In this document: one piece after another, positions 1-11,214 of the stretch
How the letters are laid out: each line of letters begins with the position of its first letter
How positions within the stretch are numbered: position 1 is the stretch's first letter
Assembly (NCBI GenBank): GCA_025917655.1
Contig: CP084620.1
Location: 558,001 to 622,000 of the forward strand
Direction: 5' to 3'
DNA length: 64,000 bases
DNA from: Chlorella sorokiniana
Lineage: Eukaryota; Chlorophyta; Trebouxiophyceae; Chlorellales; Chlorellaceae
The notes under the pieces: model-generated
What the model was told of the DNA's origin: nothing
Databases searched by the model: none
The model's input: only the letters and a program-made list of their open reading frames with translations
Translations under genes and position numbers: made by a program

Positions 1-2790
1 GGCTCATCACAGCACTGGCTGAGGAGCGGCGGGTGACTGCAGAGCAGAGGGCGGCAGTTCAGGAGCGCAGCAACAAGATTGCGTCCCTCTGCGCTAAGCT
101 GGACGCGTACTCGAAGCGCATTGTGGCGGCAGAGTCCCAGCTGGAAAGCGCGACGCAACTCGCCGAGCACGAGGCGGCCCAGCGGAAGCTGCTGGAACAG
201 AGAGCGCGGCAGATGCGGCACGACAACAGCAGCCTGCGCGACTCCATCGCTGACTTGGCGGCGGCAGAGGGGCGGCTGCACAAGCGAGCAGCGGAGCTGG
301 AGCGGCAGCTGGCGAGCAGGGAGGCGGCCTGCGCTGCACTGGAGGAGCGGTGCCGGAGCCAAGAGCAGCAGGCAGCAGCTGCCCGCGAGCAGGAGCAGGT
401 GCTGAGGGCGGAGCTGGACAACCAGGGGCGGCAGCTGCAGCGCATGGCTTCGCTGCAGCAGCAGCTGGCTGAGCAGAGTCAGCGGGCGGACGACAGGGCT
501 GGGAGGCGCTGGCTGCGCATGCTAGAGCAGCTGCCGCCGAGGCGACTGCGGCTGAGCTGGCTGCTGCCAAGCAGGGGTTGGAGAGGGCGGCGCAGGAGGC
601 AGAGCTGCTCTGCCAGCGACTGCAGCGGCAGCTGAGCGGCAGCCAGGCATCCCTGCAGGCAGCCTCCAAGGAGCTGCTTGAGGCCAGGGCGGGTTTGGCT
701 GACGCCAGCTCGCAGCGGGAGCGGCACGCCGCTGCCGTGCGGGCTTTGGAGGAGCAGCACTCGCGGCGCAAGGCCAGGTGCGCAATCTTCTCTCTGTAAC
801 AGTTAAGTCAAGTCAAGTCACCTTGCCCGAGCCCTGTAGCGTGCCTTTCATCCCTCCTGACCCCTACAAAGACTGCTTGATCATGAAAGTTTTTCCAGCG
901 CACTCAATGGTTGGTGCAATGGGTGCGTAATGCCATGAATGTTGCAGGAATGTGCATCTGGAGCGCGAGTGTCGGCAGCAGGCGATCGTCATTGCAGAGC
1001 TGCAGGCTGCCGCCGTCTCTCTGTCGGCGCGGCTGGACGCAGCCCGGGTGCAGGGCGAGGCGCTGCGGCGCTACGCAACGGCCCACGGCGCTGCCTACGG
1101 CAGGCTCAGCGGGCACGCCGGCGCGCTGCACCAGCAGCTGCTGCGCCAGCTCAGCTCGCTGCTGCACCTGTGCCGACATCTCAGCCTGCAGGTGGCGGCG
1201 GCGCTGGCAGCGGCGGATCCCACCGCTGCGCTGGAGGCGCAGCAGGGTATTGCCGCCACCGCTGAGGGCGGAAGCAGAGTCGCTGGAGAAGCTGATGCAG
1301 CAGGGGAGGGTGCCGCCGTCCAAGCGGCGGTGGTTGCCGCGGCTGCACTGTGTGTGGAGAGCCTGCGCACCGAACTACGGGTGGCGGTACAGCTGCTGCA
1401 GCAACAGGCGGGCAGCAGCGAGGTGCAGCGGCTGGCAGAGGTGCCAGCGGGCATAACGCGGGCTCTGGCCGCTGACCTTGCAGGTTTGGACCCGGCGCTG
1501 CTGGCATCGCCGCATACGGAGGTTTTCCCTATCGGTGCTCCTGCGTCAGGCATCCACAGCAGCGACCAGGGTGATCCGCAAGACAGCAGAGGCTCCGGTG
1601 CAGCTCCTGCAGCAGCGCTAGTGCCCACCGGCCCCAGCTCGAGCCCCCAGGGACCACCCGCCACAGGCAGCCCTGCGGCCGACCCTGCCTCTGCGCTGTC
1701 CGCACAAGTGGCGCAGATGGAGGGCCAGCTGGAGGGGCTGGTGCAGAGGGCGGCGGAGAGCGCGGCACGCGCGCACGCGGCGGCGGCGCTGCAGCAGGAA
1801 GAGCAGCAGGCGCGGCAGCATGCTCAGGATGTGGCGACGGAGCTGAGAGCCACGCTTGGTGCGACGCAGGTGGGTGCGGCGCGGGGAGGCCCGCTGTCGG
1901 CTGCATATGGGTATTTCGTCCACTGACATGGCAGGCTGTCCTCAAGGTTTAGATGGCAAGAAGGAGACATCACTGCCTCTGAATTGGCTGCCGCCCCGCA
2001 GGCTGACCTTGCGGCCGTGCGTGGTCAGCGCGATGCGGCCGAGGCCCGGATAAGCCAGCTGGCGAGCGACCTTCGAGACGCGATCTACTCGCTGAGCCAG
2101 CTGCACGCGGCACAGCAGGACCCCGCCGCGGCGTGGGCTCTCCGCGGGCTGGCCAGCGCCGCCACCCAGACGCAGCACTGTGAGCTGTGGGAGGCAAACC
2201 TGGTGGCAGCTGATTACATCCATGCCCGACTGGACGGCAAGGATGGCTCAGAGGGTGGCAGCGTGCTGTGGGCAGACCACAGCGCCAGCGAGGCCGGCAG
2301 CAGGCGCAGAAGCAGCGGCGGCGATACGCACGCAGAACCTGGACTCGGCGAAATTGGCGGAGGAGCCGGCACGGCAGGCTCTGCATGCAAGGACAAGCTG
2401 CTGCCACTGCCGGCGCTGCAGCAGCTGGTACGGGACGTGTACCGCGGAAAGCGCAGCAGGACATTGCGGTGGCACGGGGCCAGCGTCCCTTCCAGCCCCT
2501 GAGAGAGTACGTGGCCGCCTACCTGGCGCAGCAGTACGGTGCAGAGGGCCCTGCGGTACAGCAACGGACGCGCCAACTGCAGGCCAGCGTAGCGGCGCAC
2601 GCGGGTGTGCGGGAGGTGGGCCTGTTTGGTCTTGCCGCAGGCTTGCTGTGGGAGGCAGCCCCGGCGATGCTCACCCGGCCAACAGCCCCCATGCCGTGGT
2701 GCTGGGGAGTGCCGCAGCAGGGCAGAGCAGCTACAGCCGGCATGCCCACTCAGCAGCGGCGACGGCGGTACCGCTGGTTCTGTACCATAG
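1..2790 (+). CDS. Large coiled-coil protein, 5' truncated by the window edge
   Basis: The frame is already open at base 3, so the start lies outside the window. Exons seen: up to 777, 948-1869, then from 2002. The first 1.9 kb encodes Glu/Gln/Arg/Ala-rich heptads typical of a long coiled coil. After a low-complexity linker comes a compact C-terminal module (about 2400-2650) with the pattern LQQLVRDVYRGK, then REYVAAYLAQQYG, then VGLFGLAAGLLW. I associate this pattern with the C-termini of large protist and ciliary coiled-coil proteins, which is recall and not a search result. Frame slips by one missing base occur in a GGG run near 542 and an AAA run at 2448-2450. The 3' end is uncertain. No stop clearly separates it from the M48-like segment downstream, and with one more base near 2660 the two would read through as a single protein. 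The end given is the first stop in one alternative frame. Confidence 0.6.
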
Positions 2791-2818
2791 CCGCCGCGTG
2801 CAAGGCGCGCCCGCCAAG

Positions 2819-4187
2819 ATGTGCCACAGCCCTGCCCGCGCCGCGCTGCGCTGCTTCTGCGCCGCCGCTTGGCACGCAGCCTACCTCGCCTCGGCGGCGC
2901 GTCCGCCGCTGCGCCAGCCCCTCAGCTTCGGCGCCGGGCCTGGCTCGCTGCTGCACGGCGTGGCTGCCGAGGTGTCTGAGCTGGCGCTCAGCGTGCCTGG
3001 CGTGGAGCAGCTGGCTGCATGGGTTCTGCGCGGAGGCCTGGGCGCCTGCCTGCCGCAGCTGGACCTGGGGCTGCGCCTGGCGGAAAACCAGGCAGGTGGA
3101 GAGCCACAGCTTGGGTGGTGGTGTTGATTCAATGATTCTGCTGCCGCCATCACTGTTGGTGCCCCAACAGTCGCCTTGAGGCAGTTCAGATGCTTGCGTG
3201 TTGCTGGCAATACGAGACCAACATAGCGTTTTTCGGCTGCCCTTTTTGTGCAGGTGCCCCAGCTCTATCTGCTGGCTGTGGAGGCCTGTCGCCTGCTGGG
3301 CCTCCCCACCACGCCACAGCTGCATGTGAAGAGCAGCAGCGAGGCAGCCGCCTACTTCCTGCTGCTGCCCGGCCACGCAGCGCTGCACGGCCTCAACGGC
3401 GGCCTGCCACCCGACGACGCAGCAAGCGCAGCCGGCTCGCCGCTGCCAGACGGCGCTGCATGCGTGGTCAGCAGCAGCGGCAGCAGCTGCAGAGGGTTGG
3501 ATGGCGGCAGCACCCTGACTGGGGCCGGCAGCAGCGCTGGCGGAGTCAGGCTTGGGTATGAGCCGCCCTGCGACGAGGCTGCGAGCGGCTACGTGTGCGG
3601 CGCCGAGCGGCGGGACTGGCAGTGCGCGCTGGTGTTGACGAGCGGGCTGGTTGACTTGCTGGAGCCAGCAGAGCTGCAGGCGGTTTTGGCCGGCCTGCTG
3701 GGCTTCCTTGCGGCGGCGACGGCAGCACCAGGGAGCGATGGCAGCGGGGGAGACGCAGTGCAGCTGCGGCGCGGCGTGGCGGCTCTGGCCACGCTGGGCG
3801 CGCTGTGCCACCTGGACCCCCCACCCTGGCCAGCCGCCTACCCGCCAGCATGGCCCCTTTCTTCCACTCCTACATCTGCCCGGTGCTGCGCCGGTGCCTG
3901 CGGTATCTGGCCCCCTCGCCGACCGCGCCGCGGCGGCGGCCGCCGGCAGCTGGCGCCCTGTAGCAGCTGCAATCGTGAAACAGGCGGCAGGGGCCGCCAC
4001 GCTGCGCGACGAGCTCAGCTTGGATGCTGTGGTGCAGCAGGCGGCGGCGCTGGACGACGCGGCGGCGGAGCTGCTGCCCGGGGCCGTGCTGCATGAGGAC
4101 TCAGCGACCGTGGCAGCCGCCGCCCCCAGCCTGGCTGTGCTGCGGGTGCGCCACCTGCAGAAGTGGGCGGCGTCCGCCCTGCACTAG
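2819..4187 (+). CDS. M48 metallopeptidase-fold protein lacking the zinc site (pseudoprotease)
   Basis: Resembles the plant M48 family of plastid or membrane metallopeptidases (At3g27110-like). The order of conserved blocks is kept: an N-terminal RPPLRQPLSF segment, VPQLYLLAVEACRLLGLP, then LVLTSGLVDLLEPAELQAVL, then a DRAA block, and a C-terminal LRDELSLDAVVQQAAALDD and LAVLRVRHLQKWA. Where active members have AHELGH after QAVL, this protein reads AGLLGF, so both zinc histidines and the catalytic glutamate are absent. The third ligand position before DRAA is also not acidic. Exons 2819-3091 and 3254-4187. The intron between them begins with GC (CAG|GCAGGT), and the GT four bases later would give the wrong phase. 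The frame changes again around 3850-3930, so that stretch is unreliable. The start is the first in-frame ATG, which opens a transit-peptide-like Ala/Arg-rich leader. Alternatively this is the C-terminal part of the preceding coiled-coil gene. Confidence 0.6.
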
Positions 4188-4296
4188 GCCAGCTGCTGGA
4201 AGCGGGGCTCCCTCAAAACCAGCTGCCCTTGCTTGCCCAGCTTCCTTGCGGTTCCGTTGTGGCCCAGCTGCCGTGTGCATTGGGTTACCAGTTGGG

Positions 4297-5036
4297 TCAT
4301 GGAGGGACGAGAGGCAGTGAAACGGAGGAGGCAAGAGCGGCAAGGAAAGGGACGGCTGCCTGCAGCAAGGAGGCGGGCAGAGCTGGCGCAAAGACCGCGC
4401 TCAGCCGCGGCCCGCGCCGCGGCCCCCGCCCGCGGCCCCGCCCACGCCCGCGCCCCGCGGGCCGCTCCGGCCGCTTCGGCCGCGTCTTGGGCTGGTCCAG
4501 GTCCACTAGCAGCGTGTCCAGGTTGAGGGAGTCGGGGAGGATGTAGTAGCGGATGTTGTTGCCGCGGATGGACATCTGGGCCACCGTGATGGGGTTCTGC
4601 CCCTTGGGCACCAGCTTGACCGTTTTGAGGTGCGTGTTCATCGCGACGTCCACACCTGAGGCACGAAAGGAGGAAGGATGGGGCAGCGGCCGCGAATTGG
4701 CGGAACAGAAGCTTACCGGGACAGCAGCCTCTATCCCGGCAGCAGCGGCTGACTGGGTGCGGGAACAGGGCCCCAAAGAACGCAGGACGCAGCAAAGCCC
4801 GCCGCGGGACACGCACCGGTGATGGTGCCGTACACGACTGTGCCGTTCTTGAGCTCTATCTGCACCTTCTCATTTGACAGCTTCATCAAAAACCTGCAGA
4901 GGGCAGCAGGCGCCGCAGCATTCACAGGCCAGCAGCCGGAGCAGCGAGAGCGGAGGGCGGCAAAGGCGGCACGTCGCAGCGCCATCGTGACGAGGGCGGG
5001 CCTCCCCGCGTTGGCGGACCTGACGAGCTTCACCAT
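4297..5036 (-). CDS. SMD1: Small nuclear ribonucleoprotein Sm D1
   Basis: Core spliceosomal Sm protein; in the family it joins D2, E, F, G, D3 and B in the heptameric ring on U1, U2, U4 and U5 snRNA. Exons 5036-5020 (MVKLV), 4893-4817 and 4655-4297, with phases that rebuild [20 protein letters not shown] and then [20 protein letters not shown]. The Sm2 motif [16 protein letters not shown] is intact and is followed by the RG-rich tail characteristic of D1. The tail as read runs about 30 residues past the GR repeats before a TGA at 4299-4297. A one-base shift inside the GC-rich tail would instead end it at a TGA at 4403-4401, which is nearer the usual D1 length. The gene converges on the M48-like gene (110 bp between stops) and diverges from the DUF155 gene. 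Confidence 0.95.
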
Positions 5037-5459
5037 CGTGCCTCAACTATGCTGTGCTGCCTTCAAGACCAGCTGTCCACCGCCTAGATGGCTTGCAACA
5101 AGCGGTGTGTAGGGATGCAGCGCTCCTTGTCGACCCACTGGCGGCCCAAACCAGGCCGCTGATCCCAGCGAGGAGACACAAGTTCCGCCTAGCGCTGCTT
5201 CCGCTGCAAGCTTGCTGATGATTGCTGCCCCCAAGCGGCGTTCCTTAAGCAGGTGCTTGCCGTTCAAGGTGGAACTACAGTCTGCACAGAGCTGATTCGC
5301 CGACGGAAGAAGCAGACAGTGCAGTTCGCCGAGCTCTTGGCGTGTACCTCGGGTGTACTCTTGGCGGAAATGCAAAGCGTTTGGGGCGGCCTGGTTCGTG
5401 CGCGCCATCTCACAGACTCAGCATGCACATTCAGCTGATTCGGTAGTGCCGTGGCCGCG
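5037..5459. other. Intergenic spacer shared by divergent SmD1 and DUF155 genes
   Basis: 423 bp between two start codons on opposite strands. It must hold both promoters and 5' UTRs. It is less GC-rich than the flanking exons. I recognise no TATA box or specific operator. Confidence 0.5.
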
Positions 5460-8224
5460 ATGGAGTCTGCAGGCCCTCAAGCCCTGCCCGAGGTTCTCGT
5501 GCTTTCAGAAACGGCGCTGCAGGATGGGCGCGATAGAAGGAGCAGATCGGTTCCCATAGAGATGAGACGGGCGCGCAGCTACGGGCCCAAGGACCTGCCG
5601 CCGCCGCTGTTGCCGCTGCCGCCTGTGCAGCTGCCCGTCAGCGGGCGCACCATCGGGCGTCACGTGTCGCTGGGCCCTGGGTGGGAGCTGAACAAGGAGG
5701 GAGAGATCTCGTACTCGGAGCCCTCGACCTCGCATGCGCCCGTGCCCGAGGTATGCTCACAGGCGCTCCCAGGTGCCTGGAGCTGCTTCCTGCCCCCTCG
5801 CCAATCTGCCCAGCTCTCCCTCCCTGGCACGACCAGGCCGCCGCCTCCCTCCCTCCTGGCCCCCTCCCCGCAACGCGCAGGTGCCCTCCCAGTTCCAGGG
5901 CCCCGGCCGCAACGAGCGGGTGCGTTGTTACGCGGTGGCGGAGTCATTTGAGCGGTACGCCCTGCAGGACGCCATCCTGCGCCGCGAGGGCTCCCTGCAG
6001 GCCTACGCAGAGGTCCTCATCTCGGAGTTCCACCGCACGGGGAGGACACGTGAGTAGAGACCATTTTAATCGAGTGGACGAACCGCGCTGATGCGCAGCC
6101 TCTGCTGCACAGTCCCGTCTGCACCGCCCACCCCACGAGCGCCGCAACAACATTTCCTGTTGAGCTGCCACTCCGCCTGAGCCTTCTGCGGTGCCCATCC
6201 CCTTGTGCAGCGCCGGCATGGTCTACTACTTCGACTTTGGCTGCGTGGTGTTTTGGGGGCTCAGCAAGGAAATCGAGCGGTGCGGCGCCCTGCCCGCCAC
6301 CCGCCGCTTGCCTCGCGCATGTCGTGCAGCCGCCGCTGGCCCATCCACGAGTGCAGCCAGCGCGGCGGCTGGGCCGTGACGAGTGCTACACAAATGCATG
6401 CAGGTATGTGCTGCGAGAGGTGGCGGAGCCGTGCGCTGCGGGGCCGCTGGCGGCGGATGAGCGCGAGGCCGACCGCCTGCATGTGAAGTACACAGCGGCG
6501 CCCAAGCACAACATAGAGAACGACCAGCTGGCGCTGCATTTCAGGTTTGGAAAACATGCAATGGAGGGGCGAGGCACCGGCTGTTGAGGGCGGGTTGCCT
6601 GGGCACCAGGCTCGGGCCCTTCCTTGTGCCGAAGCCAGGGGCGAGGCCATCGCTGCATCAGCGTGCAGTGCATTCCAGGCTCTGGCGGGGTGCGACTGCG
6701 CAAGGCACAGCTTGCGCAGCAGCCTGCCAGCCGGCCAGCCCAGCAGGCGCGGAGGGCTGGCCTTGTCTGTGTGGGGAGTTGCCAGCACGCCACCCTGCGC
6801 TCCTTTGCGCGCCTTCCTATGCCCCTATTCCATGCTGTTCTTTGTGGTGGGTGCAGGCATGCCGAAGACCCCCAGATCAAGCTGGCCATCTCCTTTGCTC
6901 TGGCCCAGTCCACCAAGCTGAGCGTGCTGGAGGAGCGGGGGCGCATCATGGGCCGCCAGCTGTCCCGCCTCCCCGTGGCGCTGGCGGAGAGCGGCGAGAT
7001 CCCCGCGAGCGAGCGCGACATCATGCGGGTGAGGGGGAGGGCGGGGCGGCGCAGCTGGGCTTGCAGCGTGGCGTACAACGCTGGCTGGGGGCCCGCAGCG
7101 GCGGCGGGTGCCTCCGTTGCAAGTGCTGTCTCGCCTGCTGAGCACGCGTGCTACTACTGGTCCGTGCCTTGGCACGTGCCCCAACCCCACCCTCACCACC
7201 GCCATGCAATCGACACCCACCCCTCTGCCCATCCGGATCCCCGCCACCGTCACCTCATCCACCCACCTACCCACTCATCCACACCTGCGCAGCACCTGGG
7301 CACCCTGTTCCAGTCCATGGCCGCGGTGAACCTGCTGGGGCGGGTGCTGGACACGCCAGACTCCATCACAGCCGCCCCCGACTACATCGGCTCGCTCTAC
7401 AAGTCGGTGAGCCTGCCCCCGCTGCCCTGCCTGCCCTCGCCTCGCCCCATACCTGCGTGGTTTGCGTGTGCCGGTGACGGCAGCGGCAGGGGAGGGTGGG
7501 CAGGGAGGTGCAGGCCGCCACACGCGTGGGGCCCGCCTGAAGCGGGACCCGCTGGCACTGCCTGGCCCAGCACAAGTACAAAGCGCACCCGCAACCCCGG
7601 CCTCATGAGCCGCCTCTCCAGTGCACCCTCCCTGAGCCTTGCACACTCATGGCACCCTGCTTTCCCGCTGCGCGTGTGTCCACAAAGCCACGGTGCAGTT
7701 TGGGGGAGCAGCCCCCTTGTTCCCGCCGTCGGCCTCCTCTGTTCCCCACGCACACACACACACACACACGCCGTGCCCCCCCCTTCAGGTGTTTGAGTAC
7801 CTGGAGGTGGCGCAGCGGGTGCGCCTGCTCAACGACCGCTACCGCGTGATGCAGGAGCTGCTGGACATCCTGCGGGTGCACGTGCAGGTGTGGCGGGGGT
7901 GGCACACGCGGGCAGCGTGAGCGGGCGGTACCTTCTCTTTGCAGTGTTGGCAGTCGGGGCTGGCAGGGTGCAGGCGCTGGGCAGCCCCGCTGGGACCTGG
8001 CCCCAATGACTGGCCCCGCACACGACGAGCGCTCAGCGGCCCACCTTGTAGCGAGATGGCGGCCTGGCAAGCCTCCACCCCCAGCCCCACCTCGGCTCCC
8101 CCTGCAGAAAAGCTACTACTCACGGCTCGAGGCGGCGGTCATGTGGCTGGTGGGCGTGTGCGCGGTGGTGGCGGTGGCGCAGCTTGTGGCGCTGGCGTTC
8201 TGGGAGCCGCCGTGGCGGCACTGA
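5460..8224 (+). CDS. DUF155 / RMD1 (RMND1) family membrane protein
   Basis: Member of the RMD1/RMND1/SIF2 family (DUF155), whose eukaryotic members are organelle-associated and anchored by a C-terminal membrane segment. The family core is clear: RVRCYAVAESFERYALQDAI, then MVYYFDFGCVVFWGLS, then ENDQLALHFR, then KLAISFALAQSTKLSVLEER, LGTLFQSMAAVNLLGRVLDT, DYIGSLYKSVFEYLEVAQRV and LLNDRYRVMQELLDILRVHV. The C-terminal exon gives one predicted transmembrane helix, AAVMWLVGVCAVVAVAQLVA, close to the stop, as usual for the family. Exons 5460-5750, 5881-6053, 6211-6279, 6404-6544, 6857-7028, 7293-7406, 7789-7887 and 8108-8224; the donor at 6054 is chosen by phase and is the least certain. The N-terminal 90 residues are Pro-rich and unconserved. 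The intron before the seventh exon carries a CA microsatellite. Subcellular site is inferred from the family only. Confidence 0.88.
7750..7769 (+). repeat. CA dinucleotide microsatellite in an intron
   Basis: About ten CA units just upstream of the CCCTTCAG acceptor of the seventh DUF155 exon. Similar CA tracts sit near acceptors elsewhere in the window. Confidence 0.9.
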
Positions 8225-9424
8225 GTGTGGGGCATGGAGGGCGTCACAGCATGCACATGCCACCCGCGCTGCCTACTCCTTGCTCCCCACTTCATGTGGC
8301 TGCCGCTACCGGGCCGCCTGTACTTTCATATGTACTACCATGGTTTACATTTGCTGGCAATACAATCAACAAACAACGCACGCGCATGACTCCAACGTGA
8401 TGAGACTCTCATTGGACTGGTACAAATGCAATCAAGTGACTGAGAAGGCGGGCTGCGCCACCAGAGACTGTGTTTGGCTGTCAACTAAAGCAGGTCCGAT
8501 AAAGGGGGACATGGGAAAGGGGAGGGGGCAGGCGGAAGGCGTGTCGCAGGAAGACGCTGCAGCTGCTGCCAAGCTCGAAAAGGGGGATGGGTTGGCTGAG
8601 TGGGGCGGCTCTTGGGGGTTGGAAACAACAGGATTCATACCAGGGACTGTTTGGGTGAGGCGCGGCAGTGCAAGCCGGCGGTGCGGTGGAGGGGGATCAC
8701 AAGAAGGGGGGCAGCAAGGCTGCTTGGGCAAAGGTTGCGCATGGCATGCTTGAAATGGAGAAGATTGCTTGCGGGAGATGTATAAAGTCCAGTCGGGGTT
8801 GTGCTTGATGGACCCAGGAGGGGCGGCGCTACGGAAGGTGAGTAGGGTGCGAGGGACAGGGCGGTCTGCAATGAATTGGGGGCGGCGCGGGGCAGGAGCG
8901 CCCACCTAAGCGGATCCAAAAAAGCGTGCATTTTTCAGAAGGTAAAAGGGCCAGAGAATGGGCCACGGTCAAGACAGCCGAGCCCAGTGAACCATGACGG
9001 CAGAGAAGGCGGGGTGCAGGCAAGCCAGGGCCGGGGTGGGGCAGAAAGTGCCATCACCACAGGCATGCGGCAGCGGCAAAAGGGCAGCTGCGGCAAAAGG
9101 GGCTCATGGAGAGGGCCGCCCCTAATAGAGGCGGGGCGGGCGGGAAAGAATGGACGGCAGAGAGCCGCGGGGTCACCAGGCAACACGGTCAGGCGGGGAA
9201 TACGCCGCCACGGTCACCAAAACTGAGGTGATGCCTCGCTACTTAGGAATCAAATCAAGAATATCATGTGTTCAGTGCTTGCGTATGCAGGAGAGAAAGG
9301 GACGCCACAGAAAACTGTCTCCCTGCTTTGTGCACGTGGAGCGTGCCGTCGGCTGGGCAAGCAGCAGCGCATGTGCTGCGTGCATGAAGACGATCCAGAG
9401 CGCGGACGGCCAGAAGACCGCTGC
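8225..9424. other. Convergent 3' region between DUF155 and KRP genes
   Basis: 1.2 kb between two facing stop codons. No open frame here looks like protein. It is purine-rich on the plus strand in the middle (GGG/AAG tracts) and presumably consists of long 3' UTRs of both genes. No RNA gene or repeat was recognised. Confidence 0.5.
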
Positions 9425-10232
9425 TTAGGGGCAGGCGGCCACAGGCTCCCATTGGAACCTGGTGTGGGGCACCGGCTGGCCCGCCCGCACATCAAAGCCC
9501 CAGCGCTCCGCAAAGCGGTCGCGCACCTACAAATTCACGGTGCGGAGATGGGAAGCACGAGTCAGAACACGGCAGAACATGAGTCAGCTGTTGGCAGCCT
9601 TGAACCAGATGTGTATATATATTTGAAAAGCAGGCGCGCAGATACAGCGAGGGCAGTTGTACTTGGCATGGGCTCGCGGTGAAGGCCGGCGGCTCGGGCA
9701 GTGGCACCCACCTGCTGCTCCATGGCAGCCAGGAAAGCCTGGGTGTCAGCCGCAGAGGGCGCGTCGCCGCCAAAAAGCTTGCGCGTGGTGGGCTGCCGTG
9801 GCAGCATGAAGCACGGGACGGGCTCCTCGACAGCCAGGACGCCCTCCAGGGGCGGCAGAGCCGGCAAGGAAGCCGGCGGCGGCGCCGCAGTGGGCACCGC
9901 AGCGGGGGTGCCGGCGCAGCCGCGATGGCCGCGGCCTGGCGCTCCACGGCGCGCAGCGCGACGGACGGGGTGGGCGGCGGGTGGGGCACAAAGGCCTTGC
10001 TGGCTGTCTTGGGAGAGGTGGGGGCGTCCAGGTCGGCAGCTGCTCCAGCCTCTGGCACCGCTGGCAGCACAGGCACAGTAAGCATAGGCGCCAAAGCCTC
10101 CACGCCTAGAAACGCGATCGCCGGGCTGGCCTCAGGCAGCGGCGTGCGCCTGGCTCGCTTGCGAGGGGTGAGCACGACAACGTCCCCTCTCGGCGAGGCG
10201 CTCTCACAGGCAGCTGCACGTACCGGCTGCAT
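9425..10232 (-). CDS. KRP: Kip-related CDK inhibitor (KRP/ICK family)
   Basis: Plant KRPs bind cyclin-CDK complexes through a short conserved C-terminus and restrain cell-cycle progression. Here the C-terminus reads FLAAMEQQVRDRFAERWGFD, then a PVPHTRFQWEPV block. This matches the family pattern of an EFF..AE..QQ.RF..KYNFD helix followed by PLPGRYEW. The N-terminus begins MQPVRAAACE and includes a basic TPRKRARR stretch that could be a nuclear signal; the middle is Pro/Ala-rich and disordered, as in other KRPs. Exons 10232-9712 and 9526-9425, joined in phase at CAG|GTGGGT and TTGTAG|GTGCGC. The frame is lost at a C5 run on the minus strand (9904-9908 on plus), where one more base restores a continuous protein of roughly 200 residues. 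Family assignment rests on the short C-terminal motif only, hence the moderate confidence. Confidence 0.7.
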
Positions 10233-11214
10233 GGTAATGCCGTGTGTGACCTGCAGCAGGGCCAACAGGAGAAGCTGGGGACAGGCGGCGGAAGCTGGGT
10301 GCCACGCCTCTGCTCTAGGCATAGGGCACAGCTGATGAGCATATATGTGGCCTGCAAGGGACCCCAAGCGCCCATGCACAGCCAGGGATGGCGTCATGAG
10401 CGCCACGGGCGCGCGGGCACGAGGCCAGACCAGAGTTGGCCACCGCGAGCGGCGGCGAGTTTTGCTCTCTGACGCGGTGAGCGATGCCTAACAAACACAC
10501 ACGTGACCTAAGGGGTCATTCGAAGGTGATAGTATTCAAAAGACGCGGAATAGGTGGGCTGGGCGGTTAGGTGATGGGTGATGAGAGAGCCCTTGAGGAA
10601 GGATGGCCGCGCTTTTGCGGTATCAAGTGTCCATTTATGGTGTAATCAACACCACTGGCACCACACGATGACGAAAGAGCCCCGTTTGGGGGTCGGAGGA
10701 CGAGATGAGAACATTGCCGAGCTCCGCCGTGCTCGACAAAGCGTGACAACTGCCTTGCAAGGATGCCAGTCCCGCAGGTGGCATTGGTGCAAGTGCACTG
10801 TCTCGCAGACACAGCGCCTGCGAGTTGCAAAGCCCACCTTAGTTTGAGCGAGCGAATGCTAGCCTCTCCTCGTGTCTGCTATACCAACAACGATGCAGGG
10901 AAGTGATCTGAGGCGAATGAAGTGCGGCGGAGCGCCGGAAGCGAGCCCTTTGGGCTTTCATGGGCTCCCTTCCCCCTGCCACCTGGGACAGCCCCGCTCG
11001 CCACGCCAGCGTGAAAGGTGATGCTCGGCTTAAAACCACACCCAGTATGGTCGCCGTAGCAAGCTGTCTCGACGATGCAGCCCCAAGTCCAGCGGCCCCG
11101 CCTCCTCCCACTTTTCCCGCCCAACCCCCAGTTTGGCGCATTCGAACGGTTACAACCAATGCGGTCACCACCAATGGAGCAATAGTCAGCAAGCATTCAG
11201 GTTCCTTCAGTGTC
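10233..11214. other. Intergenic region upstream of KRP
   Basis: 982 bp between the KRP start and the stop of the next minus-strand gene. It should contain the KRP promoter and the 3' UTR of the oxidoreductase gene. No convincing coding exon was seen. A TTTGGCGC word at 11132-11139 fits the E2F consensus but lies about 900 bp from the KRP start. Confidence 0.45.
11150..11154 (-). terminator. Polyadenylation signal TGTAA
   Basis: TGTAA on the minus strand, 61 bp after the stop of the saccharopine-dehydrogenase-like gene. TGTAA is the usual chlorophyte poly(A) word. Confidence 0.5.

Noticed and set aside
8225-9424. Possible small genes in the DUF155-KRP spacer
   Set aside because: Frames are short, lack splice-consistent partners and show no recognisable motif.
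11132-11139. TTTGGCGC word resembling an E2F site
   Set aside because: It is about 900 bp from the KRP start and next to another gene's 3' end; an 8-mer of this composition is expected by chance.
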